Of a stretch of DNA of 5,009 nt, positions 4,574 through 5,009 are shown one piece after another. The DNA is from Chitinophagaceae bacterium UBA1946 (GTDB taxonomy: Bacteria > Bacteroidota > Bacteroidia > Chitinophagales > Chitinophagaceae), in the NCBI GenBank assembly GCA_002336815.1, contig DDEU01000051.1:1-5009 (forward strand). The letters are read 5' to 3'. Position numbers and translations under genes: made by a program. The notes beneath the pieces were generated by a model. The model was given only the letters and a program-made list of their open reading frames with translations, was not told the origin of the DNA and searched no databases. The stretch's first letter is position 1. Every line of letters starts with the position of its first letter.

Positions 4574-5009
4574 ATGAATATTAAGAACGTAGCTGTTATC
4601 GGAGCAGGAACCATGGGTAACGGTATAGCACATGTATTTGCGCAGGCAGGTTTTGCAGTAACCCTGATTGATGTAAATGCGGCACAGTTAGAAAAAGCCA
4701 TCACAACCATTGGCAAAAATTTCGACCGGCAAATTGCAAAAGGCAGCATTACCGAGGATGTAAAAACAACCGCCTTATCAAATATCACTACGGTAACAGA
4801 TGTTGCTGAAGGCGTAAAAAATGCGGAACTGGTGGTAGAGGCTGCAACAGAAAATGTTGATCTAAAATTAAAAATATTTAAGTCGATCGATGAAGCGGCT
4901 CCGGCGGGTTGCATATTGGCTACCAACACCTCTTCCATCTCTATCACAAAAATAGCTGCCGCAACAAAGCGCCCCGAACTGGTGATCGGCATGCACTTTA
5001 TGAATCCTG
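4574..5009 (+). CDS. hbd: 3-hydroxybutyryl-CoA dehydrogenase, N-terminal part; 3' end outside window
   Basis: 145 codons are visible of a protein that is normally about 280-300 aa in single-function members. It oxidises (S)-3-hydroxybutyryl-CoA to acetoacetyl-CoA with NAD(P)+. The N-terminus MNIKNVAVIGAGTMGNGIA carries the Rossmann loop G10-x-G12-x-x-G15, and Asp33 ends strand 2 (LIDVN), which favours NAD. LVVEAATENVDLKLKIF around 86-102 and ATNTSSISI (Ser120) are family blocks. GMHFMNP carries His141, corresponding to the catalytic His of human HADH, with the same 21-residue spacing from the conserved Ser. The more common HFFNP reads HFMNP here. The matching catalytic Glu and the C-terminal dimer domain lie beyond the window. 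The ATG at 4574 gives the standard start. The upstream sequence AACAGAGATC is purine-rich but only weakly Shine-Dalgarno-like. Co-transcription with gcdH is likely from the 34-nt spacing. A longer fusion with enoyl-CoA hydratase cannot be excluded. Confidence 0.92.
   Translation, partial: MNIKNVAVIGAGTMGNGIAHVFAQAGFAVTLIDVNAAQLEKAITTIGKNFDRQIAKGSITEDVKTTALSNITTVTDVAEGVKNAELVVEAATENVDLKLKIFKSIDEAAPAGCILATNTSSISITKIAAATKRPELVIGMHFMNP

Noticed and set aside
4561..4992. A 143-codon open frame on the - strand opposite hbd
   Set aside because: It lies entirely antisense to a well-supported dehydrogenase with intact Rossmann and catalytic motifs. Its translation is low-complexity (Ala/Ser/Val/Phe-rich) with no recognisable family.
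1..5009. Search for insertion sequences, CRISPR arrays, tRNAs and defence or toxin-antitoxin systems
   Set aside because: No transposase, terminal inverted repeats, spaced direct repeats, cloverleaf sequence or defence-like domains were seen in either strand.

Overview
This is an ordinary-looking chromosomal window, most likely from a member of the Bacteroidota and plausibly the Chitinophagaceae. That placement is inferred from three things. Shine-Dalgarno sites are nearly absent, and an A-rich leader precedes the acyl-CoA dehydrogenase start. A TAnnTTTG-type -7 box (TATATTTG) lies in the one large intergenic gap. Base composition is moderate, and the proteins are of types common in that phylum. 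No 16S or other taxonomic marker is present, so the placement is not firm.

Left part (1-1069): the C-terminal part of a thymidine kinase (tdk, + strand) runs in from outside the window. It ends at a strong palindromic terminator (320-341) lying between it and a convergent Nudix hydrolase that closely resembles GDP-mannose pyrophosphatase NudK (- strand).

Middle part (1070-3001, - strand): a compact gene run is read right to left. It holds a secreted YCII-domain protein, a four-helix membrane protein of unknown function, a second four-helix membrane protein, and a cytoplasmic SGNH/GDSL hydrolase. Adjacent genes are separated by 22 nt or overlap by 8 and 14 nt, so this is very probably one transcript. 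nudK follows after a 74-nt gap and may be the last gene of the run or separately transcribed. The common function of the cluster cannot be read from the sequence.

Intergenic region (3002-3354): this 353-nt stretch separates the divergent left operon and right genes. It holds a -7-like box, a 32-codon open frame of doubtful status, and an AT-rich double dyad whose core has the GTGA-N6-TCAC layout of Crp/Fnr operators and can fold in two mutually exclusive ways.

Right part (3355-5009, + strand): a glutaryl-CoA dehydrogenase (gcdH) is followed 34 nt later by a 3-hydroxybutyryl-CoA dehydrogenase (hbd) cut off by the window edge. The first makes crotonyl-CoA from glutaryl-CoA. The second oxidises 3-hydroxybutyryl-CoA, which is crotonyl-CoA after hydration. 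They are therefore neighbouring steps of lysine/tryptophan catabolism toward acetoacetyl-CoA, with the enoyl-CoA hydratase not visible here.

I saw no mobile element, CRISPR array, tRNA, rRNA or defence system. The findings are modest and centre on the regulatory-looking intergenic dyads and the uncharacterised membrane-protein operon.
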